The notes under the pieces: model-generated
Database searches by the model: none
Told to the model about the DNA's origin: nothing
What the model saw: only the letters and a program-made list of their open reading frames with translations
Shown here: one piece after another, positions 15,001-27,656 of the stretch
Layout: the number at the start of each line of letters is the position of its first letter
Position numbering within the stretch: the stretch's first letter is position 1
Origin: Chromobotia macracanthus
Taxonomy: Eukaryota > Chordata > Actinopteri > Cypriniformes > Botiidae
Reading direction: 5' to 3'
Assembly: GCA_036877525.1 (NCBI GenBank)
Contig: JAZGTH010000035.1
Location: forward strand, 764,001 to 828,000
Length of the DNA stretch: 64,000 bases
Translations under genes and position numbers: made by a program

Positions 15001-18000
15001 TTGCCGTGCTGATGACCGTTGATGATCGGCTGCACACTGTAGGTGTACTCCACTCCAGGGGTCAGACCTGAGATGTACATACTACCAGACTCTGAGGTCA
15101 CATCTCTGGGGGCTTCCCCACCTTGGCTGGGCCTTACAGACAACTGCAGAGCAGAATAAAATAGAGCCAGTGTTACGTTCATAGAGCCGGTTGCTTTTTT
15201 TAAAAACCCCACATGGGTAATTGCCTGTTTTTGGCGTTATTAACCCTTTTCAGTGTTCAAAATTGTAAACTATCTCAAGAGCACTTTCACATGTCACACA
15301 CCACCCTAAAACCCAAAGATGGCCTATAACTGTGGTTTAATGCCTCTGGTGTGTTTGAACAGTACCTTGTATCCAATTCTAGGTGCAGGAGTCCAGGTGA
15401 TGATGATGGCAGTGTCTGTGACATCCGTGCTGAACACAGGTGCATTTCCCATCGGCTGAACTGAAAGACAAAAAACAGGGTCATCATTTTAGTACTCAGT
15501 TGTCTTTATTTATTATACTATTTAGCCCCACCCACAATGAAATCTTACTGGTGCAAAACCCTGCTTTGTATAACCAGGTACTAATTGCCAAAAACATATT
15601 AACTGGCTGTGGTTTATTGTGGACAAACAAATGACTTAAAAATGGAAACTTATTGTGTTGCTTCTCATTATAAGACATTGTTATTGTTTGTGTTCTGCTT
15701 CTAACCTACTCATAAGCACTGTGAAAAACATCAAAGGCTCTCATATATGTGATCATGTAAGAAATACAACCCCCAAACTGCAACTACTGAGATGATGGAC
15801 CTACTAATACTGACTCATTTCCTGTAATAGGAAATCTAAGGCCAGACTCCTGTAGTGGAAGAGGACCTTTTACACCTACCTGGAGTGACGGTGGCGGAGA
15901 CAGGAACACTCTCCATGTCATCCTTCACAGTGAACACACTGACATTGTACTCCACCCCTGGACTCAGGTTCTCTAAAGTGCATGAGTTCTGTCCTGCATT
16001 CACAAACTCCTCCAGCGAGTTCCCTTGCTGCCCTCTGGTGGGGGTGCAAGTCACTCTGTAGCCAGTGATGTCTGAGGGATCAAATTAAGTGTTAAACAGT
16101 AAGACCAAGCACTGCCGTATTTAGTATGTGACCGAAAGAAATCATAATGCTAAAAACAGAGGCTGCAGGATAAAAGTCATGCCTACCAATTTAAACAGTG
16201 AATCATGTCACCTGTGTTTTTAACTCACAGGCACATGCCTGAGAAATGTTTTTATAATGCAATCTGAGCTACCATAATACCATTTTGTCAGACTTTATTG
16301 CAGATTTGATTTACGCTATTGTAATGTTTTCCTGAGAACTAATATTCTACGCTTCCCCGTGATTGTACTGTATGCCTATAAACATCATAAAAAATAGCTG
16401 TCCAGGAACACTACCAAGATGGTCATTGAGCAAACTGACTTGCCTAAGCAAATTTGGCAGTACATTGTAATACTTAATACATCAATTTATTAAAAAATGA
16501 CTGCAAATGTGTTATCACTTTAGCAATAAGCACATTTCTGGAACATTCAAGTGTTTGTTGCATGGTGCCAACCTGGAGTTTTGGCATCACTCCATTGAAC
16601 GATCAGCTCTCCAGTGTTTGGGTTAGACTCCAGGTTGAGATCAGTTGGTGGAGAAAGAGCTGTAGATATACATAAGGCAGCTGAAATATCTCTCTCATAT
16701 TCTCAAATATTCATTCAGTGTTTAATTCCGCACACTAAACAAACAGATTCATGTTTTCCACTTACGAGTGACCACATGTCGAGTGATGGGGTTGCCGTGC
16801 TGATGACCGTTGATGATCGGCTGCACACTGTAGGTGTACTCCACTCCAGGGGTCAGACCTGAGATGTAGACACTACCAGACTCTGAGGTCACATCTCTGG
16901 GGGCTTCTCCACCTTGGCTGGGCCTTACAGACAACTGCAGAGCAGAATAAAATAGAGCCAGTGTTACGTTCATAGAGCCGGTTGCCTTTTTTGATAAACC
17001 CTTTTCAGTGTTCAAAATGGCAGCATTAAGAATAGTCCCGCCTTAGAGTTAAAAGAGCCATTCACATTTCCTTGACTTTAGAATGGATATGTATATTAGT
17101 TGGACAAGCATGAAAAATTTGTGACCTTAGCTAAATAACACACATTTAAAAACACTAATGTCAGATTTTTTTCTGGTTTGAAATTTGTTATTAGCACATA
17201 ATCTAGAACAACAATTTAAGACATTTTGTTCTTTGCTTATTTAAGTAGTTAGATACTGTATGTTCATCAAGAGAAAAATGTGTTTCAATGTGAAACACTG
17301 AGAAATAAACTATCTCAAGAGCACTTTCACATGTCACACACCACCCTAAAACTGATGGCCTATAACTGTGGTTTAATGCCTCTGGTGTGTTTGAACAGTA
17401 CCTTGTATCCAATTCTAGGTGCAGGAGTCCAGGTGATGATGATGGCAGTGTCTGTGACATCCGTGCTGAACACAGGTGCATTTCCCATCGGCTGAACTGA
17501 AAGACAAAAAAACAGGGTCATTATTTTAGTAATCAGTTGTCTTTATTTATTATACTATTTAGCCCCACCCACAATGAAATCTTACTGGTGCAAAACCCTG
17601 CTTTGTATAACAAGATACTAAATGCCAAAAACATATTAACTGGCTGTGGTTTATTGTGGACAAACAAATGACTTAAAAATGGAAACTTATTGTGTTGCTT
17701 CTCATTATAAGACATTGTTATTGTGTGTGTTCTGCTTCTAACCTACTCATAAGCACTGTGAAAAACATCAAAGGCTCTCATATATGTGATCATGTAAGAA
17801 ATACAACCCCCAAACTGCAACTACTGAGATGATGGATCTACTAATACTGACTCATTTCCTGTAATAGGAAATCTATGGCCAGACTCCTGTAGTGGAAGAG
17901 GAACTTTTACACCTACCTGGAGTGACGGTGGCGAAGACAGGAACACTCTCCATGTCATCCTTCACAGTGAACACACTGACATTGTACTCCACCCCTGGAC

Positions 18001-21000
18001 TCAGGTTCTCTAAAGTGCATGAGTTCTGTCCTGCATTCACAAACTCCTCCAGCGAGTTCCCTTGCTGCCCTCTGGTGGGGGTGCAAGTCACTCTGTAGCC
18101 AGTGATGTCTGAGGGATCAAATTAAGTGTTAAACAGTAAGACCAAGCACTGCCGTATTTAGTATGTGACCGAAAGAAATCATAATGCTAAAAACAGAGGC
18201 TGCAGGATAAAAGTCATGCCTACCAATTTAAACAGTGAATCATGTCACCTGTGTTTTTAACTCACAGGCACATGCCTGAGAAATGTTTTTATAATGCAAT
18301 TTGAGCTACCATAATACCATTTTGTCAGACTTTATTGCAGATTTGATTTACGCTATTGTAATGTTTTCCTGAGAACTAATATTCTACGCTTCCCCGTGAT
18401 TGTACTGTATGCCTATAAACATCATAGAAAATAGCTGTCCAGGAACACTACCAAGATGGTCATCGAGCAAACTGACTTGCCTAAGCGAATTTGGCAGTAC
18501 ATTGTAATACTTAATACATCAATTTATTAAAAAATGACTGCAAATGTGTTATCACTTTAGCAATAAGCACATTTCTGGAACATTCAAGTGTTTGTTGCAT
18601 GGTGCCAACCTGGAGTTTTGGAATCACTCCATTGAACGATCAGCTCTCCAGTGTTTGGGTTGGACTCCAGGTTAAGATCAGTTGGTGGAGAAAGAGCTGT
18701 AGATATGCATAAGACAGCTGAAATATCTCTCTCATATTCTCAAATATTCATTCAGTGTTTAATTCCGCAGATAAAACAAACAGATTCATGTTTTCCACTT
18801 ACGAGTGACCACATTTCGAGTGATGGGGTTGCCGTGCTGATGACCGTTGATGATCGGCTGCACACTGTAGGTGTACTCCACTCCAGGGGTCAGACCTGAG
18901 ATGTAGACACTACCAGACTCTGAGGTCACATCTCTGGGGGCTTCTCCACCTTGACTGGGCCTTACAGACAACTGCAGAGCAGAAAAAAATAGAGCCAGTG
19001 TTATATTAATAAAGCTGGTTTCCTTTTGTAATAAAGGCATTCCAATGTTTAAGAATAGTCTAACTTTAAGAATAGTCCTGCCGAGTTAAATTAACCATTT
19101 TTTTTAACTTTAGAACAGACGTGTATTAGTTAGGCAAGCTTTCAAAGTAGTTTATTGTGTGATTTTAGCTAAATAAGACATTTAAACTGATGTCAGATTT
19201 TATTTCTGGTTTGAAATTTGTTGGCACATAATCTAGACCAACAATTTTAGAGATTTTGTTCTTTATTTATTTAAGTAGTTAGGAACTGTGTGTTCATCAC
19301 TGGAAATAACTGCTGGGTGGAGACCCCAATATGGCCACCAAACGAAGCTGACTTGCCCTAAAGGGACTTTGATAACATATATAGAGTGATCAAGAGAAAA
19401 TGTGTGGTAAACTATCTCAAGAGCACTTTCAGATGTGTCACACACCACCCTAAAACTGATGGCCTATAACTGTGGTTTAATGCCTCTGGTGTGTTTGAAC
19501 AGTACCTTGTATCCAATTCTAGGTGCAGGAGTCCAGGTGATGATGATGGCAGTGTCTGTGACATCCGTGCTGAACACAGGTGCATTTCCCATAGGCTGAA
19601 CTGAAAGACAAAAAACACAGGGTCATTATTTTAGTACTCAGTTGTCTTTTTTATAAGCTGCATTCAGGACAAGTGTATTTTAGAACTATAAAATATATGG
19701 TACTTCTAACACTGGCAAATGGCAAAGGGCATTTTGCTGAATGCTTGGTTTCTGATTTGTATTGTATTATTTTGCCCTGCCCACACAGATTACAATACAT
19801 CAGTAATTACAATACACATGCTTTCAGAGTTTATGCAGTTTAAGCACAAGTACTGACACAAAATGATTGACCTCAAAGAGCACGCACAGCAAAGTCAGTT
19901 TGTACCAAGAAAGATTTACTAATACAACAAAGGCTCTCATATATGTGATCATGTAACAAATACCAGCCCTAAACTGCAAATACTGAGACAATGGACCTAC
20001 TAATACTGACTTACTTCCTGTAAATGGGAATCTAGGGCCAGACTCCTGTAGTGGAAGAGGAACTTTTACACCTACCTGCAGTGACGGTGGCGGAGACAGG
20101 AACACTCTCCATGTCATCCTTCACAGTGAACACACTGACATTGTACTCCACCCCTGGACTCAGGTTCTCTAAAGTGCAGGAGTTCTGTCCTGCATTCACA
20201 AACTCCTCCAGTGAGTTCCCTTGCTGCCCTCTGGTGGGGGTGCAAGTCACTCTGTAGCCAGTGATGTCTGAGGGATCAAATTAAGTGTTATACAATAAGA
20301 CTAAGCACTTCCATATTTAGTATGTGACCGGAAGAAATCATAATATGGAGGCTGCAGGAAAAGTCCTGCCTACTAATTTAAAAAGCGAATCGTATCATTT
20401 GTGTTTTTTAATCTAGAATCCTCGCATGCCTGAGAAATTGTTTTATAATGCAGTTTGAGCTACCATATTACCATTTTTGTGAGACTTTATTGCAGATTTG
20501 ACTTGCGCTATTGTAATGTTTTCCTGAGAACTCATTTTCTACGCTTCCCCATGATTGTACTGTATGTCTGTATGTCTATAATTTGGCAGTACACTGTCAT
20601 ACTTAATACATCAATTTATTAAAAAATGACTGCAAATGTGTTATCACTTTAGCAATAAGCACATTTCTGGAACATTCAAGTGTTTGTTGCATGGTGCCAA
20701 CCTGGAGTTTTGGCATCACTCCATTGAACGATCAGCTCTCCAGTGTTTGGGTTAGACTCCAGGTTGAGATCAGTTGGTGGAGAAAGAGCTGTAGATATAC
20801 ATAAGACAGCTGAAATATCTCTCTCATATTCTCAAATATTCATTCAGTGTTTAATTCCGCACACAAAACAAACAGATTCATGTTTTCCACTTACGAGTGA
20901 CCACATGTCGAGTGATGGGGTTGCCGTGCTGATGACCGTTGATGATCGGCTGCACACTGTAGGTGTACTCCACTCCAGGGGTCAGACCTGAGATGTAGAC

Positions 21001-24000
21001 ACTACCAGACTCTGAGGTCACATCTCTGGGGGCTTCTCCACCTTGGCTGGGCATTACAGACAACTGCAGAGCAGAAAAAAATAGAGCCAGTTATTAGCCA
21101 CGATATTAATAGAGCCACAATATTAATAAAGCTGGTTTCCTTTTGTAATAAAGGCATTCCAATATTTAAGAATAGTCCTGCCGAGTTAAATTAGCCAATT
21201 TTTTTTTAACTTCAGAACAGACGTGTATTAGTTAGACAAGCTTTAAAAGTAGTTTATTGTGTGATTTTAGCTAAATAATACACATTTCAATTCATGTCAG
21301 AGATTATTCTGGTTTGAAATGTGTTGTTGGCACATAATCTAGACCAACAATTTTAGAGATTTTGTTCTTTATTTATTTAAGTAGTTAGGAACTGTATATT
21401 CATGACTGGAAATAACTGCTGGGTGGAGACCCCAATATGGCCACCAAACGAAGCTGACTTGCCCTAAAGGGACTTTGATAGCATGTATAGAGTGATCAAG
21501 AAAAGAAAACATGTTTCAGTGTGAAAATATCAAGCGCATTTTCACTTTCACACCACCCTAAAACTGATGGCCTATAACTGTGGTTTAATGCCTCTGGTGT
21601 GTTTGAACAGTACCTTGTATCCAATTCTAGGTGCAGGAGTCCAGGTGATGATGATGGCAGTGTCTGTGACATCCGTGCTGAACACAGGTGCATTTCCCAT
21701 AGGCTGAACTGAAAGACAAAAAATACAGGGTCATTATTTTAGTACTCAATTGTCTTTACTATAAGCTGCATTCAGGAAAAGTGTCATTTAAAACTACAAA
21801 TTGTACGGTACTTCTAACACTGGCAAACAGTGACAGGCCTTTTTCTGGACACTTGGTTTCTGTTTTGCATTGTATTATTTTACCCTTCCCACACAGAAAT
21901 TTTACTAGTGCAAAACCCTGCTTCACATAACCAGATACTAAATGTCAAATGTGTTTTAATTGTATTTATTGTGGACAGACAAATAACTTAAAATCTTATT
22001 GTGTTGCTTCTCATTAAAAGACATTGTAAAGGTGTATTATGTTTCTGACCTACTCATAATCAAATTCATGCTTAAATTGAAGGATTCATTTCTAGTTTAA
22101 GCTTCAGTGATGATTCACAGCAGTTTGAACTCACTTGTGGTGAAGGTAGCAGATGACCCCTTGCTAAGCACATTGTTTTTTTCTGCATGCAGGGTGGCAG
22201 TGTATTCAGTATTCGGCTGCAGTTTGAGGATGGTGTACTGTGACAGGCGGCCAGGAATACGCAGCTGTTTGGGGTTTGAGCCCTCAGAAGTAAGGAAGAG
22301 TCTGTAACCTGTGATTTGTGCTCTAGGAGGAGACCAGAGGATCACAGCACTGCCTCCAGTGATGTTAGAGAAGTGGATGTAAGTGGGTGAATCAGGCTCT
22401 GTGAGGAGAAAGATGTACAGGGTTAGTGTGCCAAAAATAACAGGAATAAAGAGCCAAGATATATCATACTCCACATTTAACAAACTGCTTTGACTAGCCA
22501 TGATTAGGCAACAATTGTAAGTTTAAAACTTAAATAATTTTAAACTTAGAATTTTTATTTTGTTTAAATAAACTAAAAAATAATTTAGTTTATTTAATGT
22601 ATATATATTTTCTTACAGAAATTTATTCTAAATATTTTGCTTCACTGAATCCTGAAAACATTTTCTGGAAGTTTAAAAAAAAAACAAGACTGTTTACGAA
22701 ATACTGTTGAATAAACCAGTAGTAGTGTGCAAATCGTCTTTTTTCCACTCACTTGTAGCTTGCTCCCCAACCAATGGTTCACTCTCCTCTCTTGATCTGA
22801 CAGCAAAGATGAAGAAACGGTAAAGCGTTCCAGGTTGGAGGTGTGTGACCTCTGTGTAAGCATTGTGTGTTATTGGCAGAACCCGCTCTCTCTCGCTCAG
22901 TCCATCTGGACCCACCTCAGCCACAGATACACGGTACCCAGAGACTTCTGTGGATGGACTGGTCCAAGTGATGGTGATCTTGGAATCAGACACTTCAAAA
23001 AACTGCAGATCAGTTGGAGAGGGCACTTCCTCTGTGGGTGAAAAACAGCATATCACTAAAACTTAAAAATGAAAAGTGAACATTCTACTGGTATCAATGC
23101 TTCCAAGAAATATGAAGTGAAGGAAACTTATCTATCTTCTGAGTCACACAACCTGATTTCTTTGAAGGGCTTCTTCAGACATAACAATCCATGTGTTTTA
23201 TCACAGTGTAAGGCTTGCTCATTTGAGCAAAGGAATTTAGACACCCTACCAGTAGACCAGCTCCCCAGACAGGGCATAGAATAACATGCTCTCAGACAGA
23301 CTTTGTTTTAGACCAGCTGTAATGTTTCAAAAGACATCAGAAACTTTATTACATGAGTAGCTGATCATACTAGAGGCTGAAGTTTTTGAACTTTTGAACA
23401 TTTTTGTTGCTTTTGAACCAATGATATGACACCACAAATAAATTTGAACATAGTATAAAAGTCTGTGAGTGAAAACCAGATAAACATCTTCTTATGTGGG
23501 TACAGACATCAGTTAAGTTGCAATGTGTGCAGATTTGCTAGATTAGTATGAAACAGTCAGACATCTGAAGCACTGTCTTAGCCAGCCCCCATAAAATCAG
23601 AATCTAGACATTTTACCCTGTAAGCACACTTGGGCATTTGAATTTCTGCTAACTGACTCAACTCAATGGTGATTTTATCAGTTTGCTACCAGACCAAACA
23701 CCTAAATCAACTCTAAAGCAAACAATAAAAGACATTTATGGTTTGATGACATTGCGTGATGTATAGATTGCGGCACAGAGATGCCGATTCAGACTTTATT
23801 ATTGTCAGGCATGTCCTGACATGGTCACAGCATGTGAATGAGTCACACAAAATCTGTCAAAAACACATTTGGATCATTTTGCACCCCAAAATCTAAAGAA
23901 ATCACATTTAGCCTAAATTAAAGGACAAATTTTTGCATTGTGATACCATTCTAAAAATGACTGTATTACAGGAATTATAACTGAGAATAACAGAAAAATA

Positions 24001-27000
24001 AATTCACATGGACACATTGCAGTAAGTAGAAATTGGGGAGATGCTTTGGTAAAATAATGTCACAATGCAATAAACTTGATTATCCCATAAGCAAGCCTTC
24101 CTTTTTATGCACAATGTATTTTCCCATCTTTTGATTTTGAGGTAAAAGGTGACCTGGACCAGTTTTGTGAGATTTTTTTGAGATTCGCACATATAGTACC
24201 TGACAGTGGTTCTCCAGCAGTGGTGACCTGAACAAAAACAGGCTCACTTTCCAAATTCTCTTCTACAGAGTAGATACTGATGTTATAGAGCAGCCCAGGG
24301 CGAAGGTCACTTAGTGTCACTGAATTGGCAGTGTTAGGAAGGTTCAACTCTGTGCTGCCAGAACTACCCTCTTCTGATGGCGTATAAACCACACGGTAGC
24401 CTAAAAAACAAGATCTATACTTGTCATCATCTATTTTTAATTTGTGGTTTGTTTAAAGGTAACAGTAGCTGATTTTTACCTGTGATGGGTGCCAGAGGTT
24501 TGGACCAGCTGATAACAATGGCAGTCTCCTCCACATTTTCCACCTCATGGTCAGAAGGAGCATCAGGAGCTATGAAAAAAACACAAACAAATATCAACAA
24601 TATGAAACACTTAAATACTGCAAGTATTTGTTAGCAGCTAACTAGAAACTAAAAAATGATATATGCTTTTAAAATCCATGATTCTTTCAGGCTTGTAAAG
24701 AAACTACTTTAAAGTTGTTGGCTTCTGAAGAATAACTAAAAGAGAAGGAGAAAGTAAGAAAGAAGGGTAAAAAAAGCAATAAATGGAGTGAGAGATAGAG
24801 AGGCTCACCTGTAATCTGGGATGTGGAAAGGATAAGATTAGGTTCCCCTTGGTTAGTCACTTCATACACATTAACTGTGTACTTCCTGCCAGGGAGAAGT
24901 TCACTGATGTTCACTGATGTAGCCGTATGAGGCAGGTCTGGAAACAGATAAACAAGTTAGCAAACATTACACTACACAATTAAACATACTGAAATAAAAA
25001 AAAAAGGCCATTGTAAAATCTTACTAGTCTAACTAGTGACTAAACAAATGACAGCACACTTCAAATTCATATACTGACCCAAAACAATGGGCTGTCCAGT
25101 CTGACCGCCTTCCTCACTCAGCTCATATTCCACCCTGAATCCAGACACCGTGTCAGACGCAGATACCCAAGAGATGACAAAACTGCTGGAGGTGATCTCG
25201 GTCACAGACTCAGAGGTATCCACCACTGGAGGGGGCTGGGTGGTCTCTCCCTCAGAAGTTGACACTAGGACAGAGATGGCAAGGTGAAAATTGGCAAAAC
25301 TATTATGGATATGACAAAATTAAGCTTTCTTCCAAACAGCCGTTTATGCTGGTAGATAACCTACAGGAGCCGTAGGTGGTGGTGAAGTCAAAACGAGTGA
25401 CTTCTCTACGCCCAAAACGCAGAATGCTGATAAGTTGACCTTCATAGGTTATTCCTGGCTTCAGTCCAGCAATGGTGTAGGAGTTCAGATGGCCTGGAAT
25501 ACTGACCTCCATCCACTGGCTATGAGTGTTTTTCTGTTCAGAAATGAGTAAGCTGCAGTTCAACTGACTATCTTTCACAATTATATACTACAGTTTTTGG
25601 AAAAGCGGCATATTAGATAAATAACCCTTCTCAATGTAATCAAAAGTCATTTGCACTCAAAAGGCAAAAGTGTACTAATATGAAGAGCAGTACAGAAGAG
25701 GCTCACCTGTCTCCATTTGAGTATGTACTGTGTGATGTGTGCAGAGGGCGGGGCATTCCATTGGATGGGGTGGGAATTGGGCTGATTGCCTGATTCTGTT
25801 ATAAGCACCTGAACTGGACGATGACCACCTGATACAGACAGACAAGAGTATCTCTGTCACTATAATGATACAGGGTACAGACCAGGTTCCCAGAAGAATG
25901 GAATCTGTCTTTAGGACTCTAATATAAAAGTCTAAAATACAGTCTTAGGTGGCACATCCATAGTCTGTTTATTGACTGTCCGTTGCATGTGTCACACAAA
26001 ACTGAAAAGTACTTTCACAATCTGAAAAGCTACAATCTGATTGGCAGACTTCATCGTAACTTCAACGTAACTAAGCAAAGAGGTTTTTATGACTCTGTGT
26101 GGACATGTGGTGTTTACAAGGTTTCGTTCTTTTGAAGATGAAATTATCACTTGATTTGTCAATTAAGTTTATCGGGACAGATTTTTTTGAGGCACTTAAT
26201 AGCAAGTTATCCAGATTATCCAGTTATCCAGTCTCATAATGTCTTTTAATACATTTCAGACATGCCTGACCCTAAACAGCTTGTCAAAACAAGAAACAAG
26301 TATTTGTGCATTTGTGCAAGTAAAACAATGACAGACAAACTGAGATGTTTTCTGGGCCCAGATGATATTTTAAGCATGTCAGAGGTGTTCCAAAAAACGT
26401 AAAAATGTTTGTAGCATGCGAGAGTGGTCTGTTTCTTTTGGGAAACAGAAATGGGAAACTTAGCATGACTCTGTGAGATTCTTACCATGCTTTTAGCACA
26501 AAGACTGGCACATTGGACTACCACTGTCTCACTCTTCCAAACCAGAAAAACAAATCCAGGAAACAAACCTCTCCAGCCATCACAACAATACTGAAAACCT
26601 TAACAGCATGTTACATTTCTAAAGTGGTAAATCTTTTATATTATGTACACAACCAATTTCACAACACTGCATTTTAAATGATTTCCTTTTAGGTTTCTCA
26701 TACAGTCTTATACAGAAATATCATCAAATCCCAGGTTTCATTACAATCTGGTTTCCATTTCTCCCAATTATTGCCATGACAGCCCACTGGGTAGTCTATA
26801 TGCACCACTTACATTTTACTGGCCTGGGCCAGTCTAACCCCCCACCATTCCCAGCCTTTTCACAGCTGGATGCCATTACCCAGGGTTGTTGCTTTGGGGT
26901 TGCCTACACTCACACTGAGCAAAAGGAACCACTTCTGACTTCAACAAGCGCTCAGAAACAGAGACAAAACATTATTAATGCACACTTCTGGGCTCAGAAA

Positions 27001-27610
27001 GAGGGGAGTTTTTTGCTTGTGTATAAAATTGCATGTGAAAACACAAATCCCTTTTCTGCTAAAGGGGATTAAATTAAAACAAAAAATGTAGTTGTCATTT
27101 CATAAAACTTGCCTCTACAGAAATCTGGAGACTTAAGTAAGCTAATAGCCTTAACAATGGAGATCCCACAAGCATCAAACGACTCTACAGATGCTGTAGA
27201 CAGGTTTGGTTGAAAATTAAACAAAATCCCGACACAGGATGAAGCAATCTCAAAGACAAACAAATAACACCAAAAGGGCTTTGGGGGTGATCGAGACAGT
27301 TGTGTTGATTGGGTGTGTGTCCAGAAAACTTCAAAGAATAGTCGCAAACGTGGACCCACCCAAATCAAGGTGTGGATGAGGGCATCCTAAAGCCAACATC
27401 CAACACTGCCAGCAGACCAGCATTTGTTGAAAGTTGTAAAAGTAAAGATAACAAGGAAGTGCAAACACTGATTGTTACTTCAACACAACACCTGGGAGAA
27501 AAGGGAAACAGCACTCTTGATCTCAGTAAACATCTGGAAGCTTTTGACTTCTAAACCTCTCCCCACCCATGCCCACAAGACTTATAGCCGTACACAGTGT
27601 GACCAACATG

Positions 27611-27656
<46 letters not shown>

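Larger units (their letters stand above)
7657..21708 (-). repeat. fn1: seven-copy tandem array of the fn1 FnIII-6/FnIII-7 four-exon module
   Basis: Seven direct copies of a 1.9-2.2 kb unit lie head to tail. Each unit has exon A (95 bp) and B (169 bp) for III-6, then C (87 bp) and D (192 bp) for III-7: 543 bp, 181 codons, phase 1 at both ends, so any number of units keeps the frame. Distances between successive exon A starts are 2188, 1902, 1943, 2036, 2104 and 2108 bp from left to right. Exons are almost identical among copies and have no stop codon. Introns are also highly similar but carry copy-specific indels (A-B intron 181-550 bp, C-D intron 434-655 bp), which argues against an assembly duplicate. 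The human gene has one such pair; the array adds six. Confidence 0.96.

Noticed and set aside
7605..20257. Recurring plus-strand ORFs of 64-82 codons across the array (for example 12010-12216, 12921-13169)
   Set aside because: They are antisense shadows of exons B-D and adjacent introns, repeated because the array repeats. They have no family features, and the minus-strand frame explains the sequence fully.
7657..21708. Array as an assembly duplicate of one locus
   Set aside because: Copies differ by private amino-acid changes, intron lengths from 181 to 550 bp and two junction types. A few near-identical neighbours (copies 4-7) could still be miscounted, so exact copy number needs long reads.
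7657..21708. Array copies as pseudo-exons
   Set aside because: No stop, frameshift or lost splice site was found in any of the 28 exons, and substitutions are few.
7657..21708. CRISPR-like or satellite array
   Set aside because: The unit is about 2 kb with exon-intron structure in a vertebrate gene, not short repeats with unique spacers.
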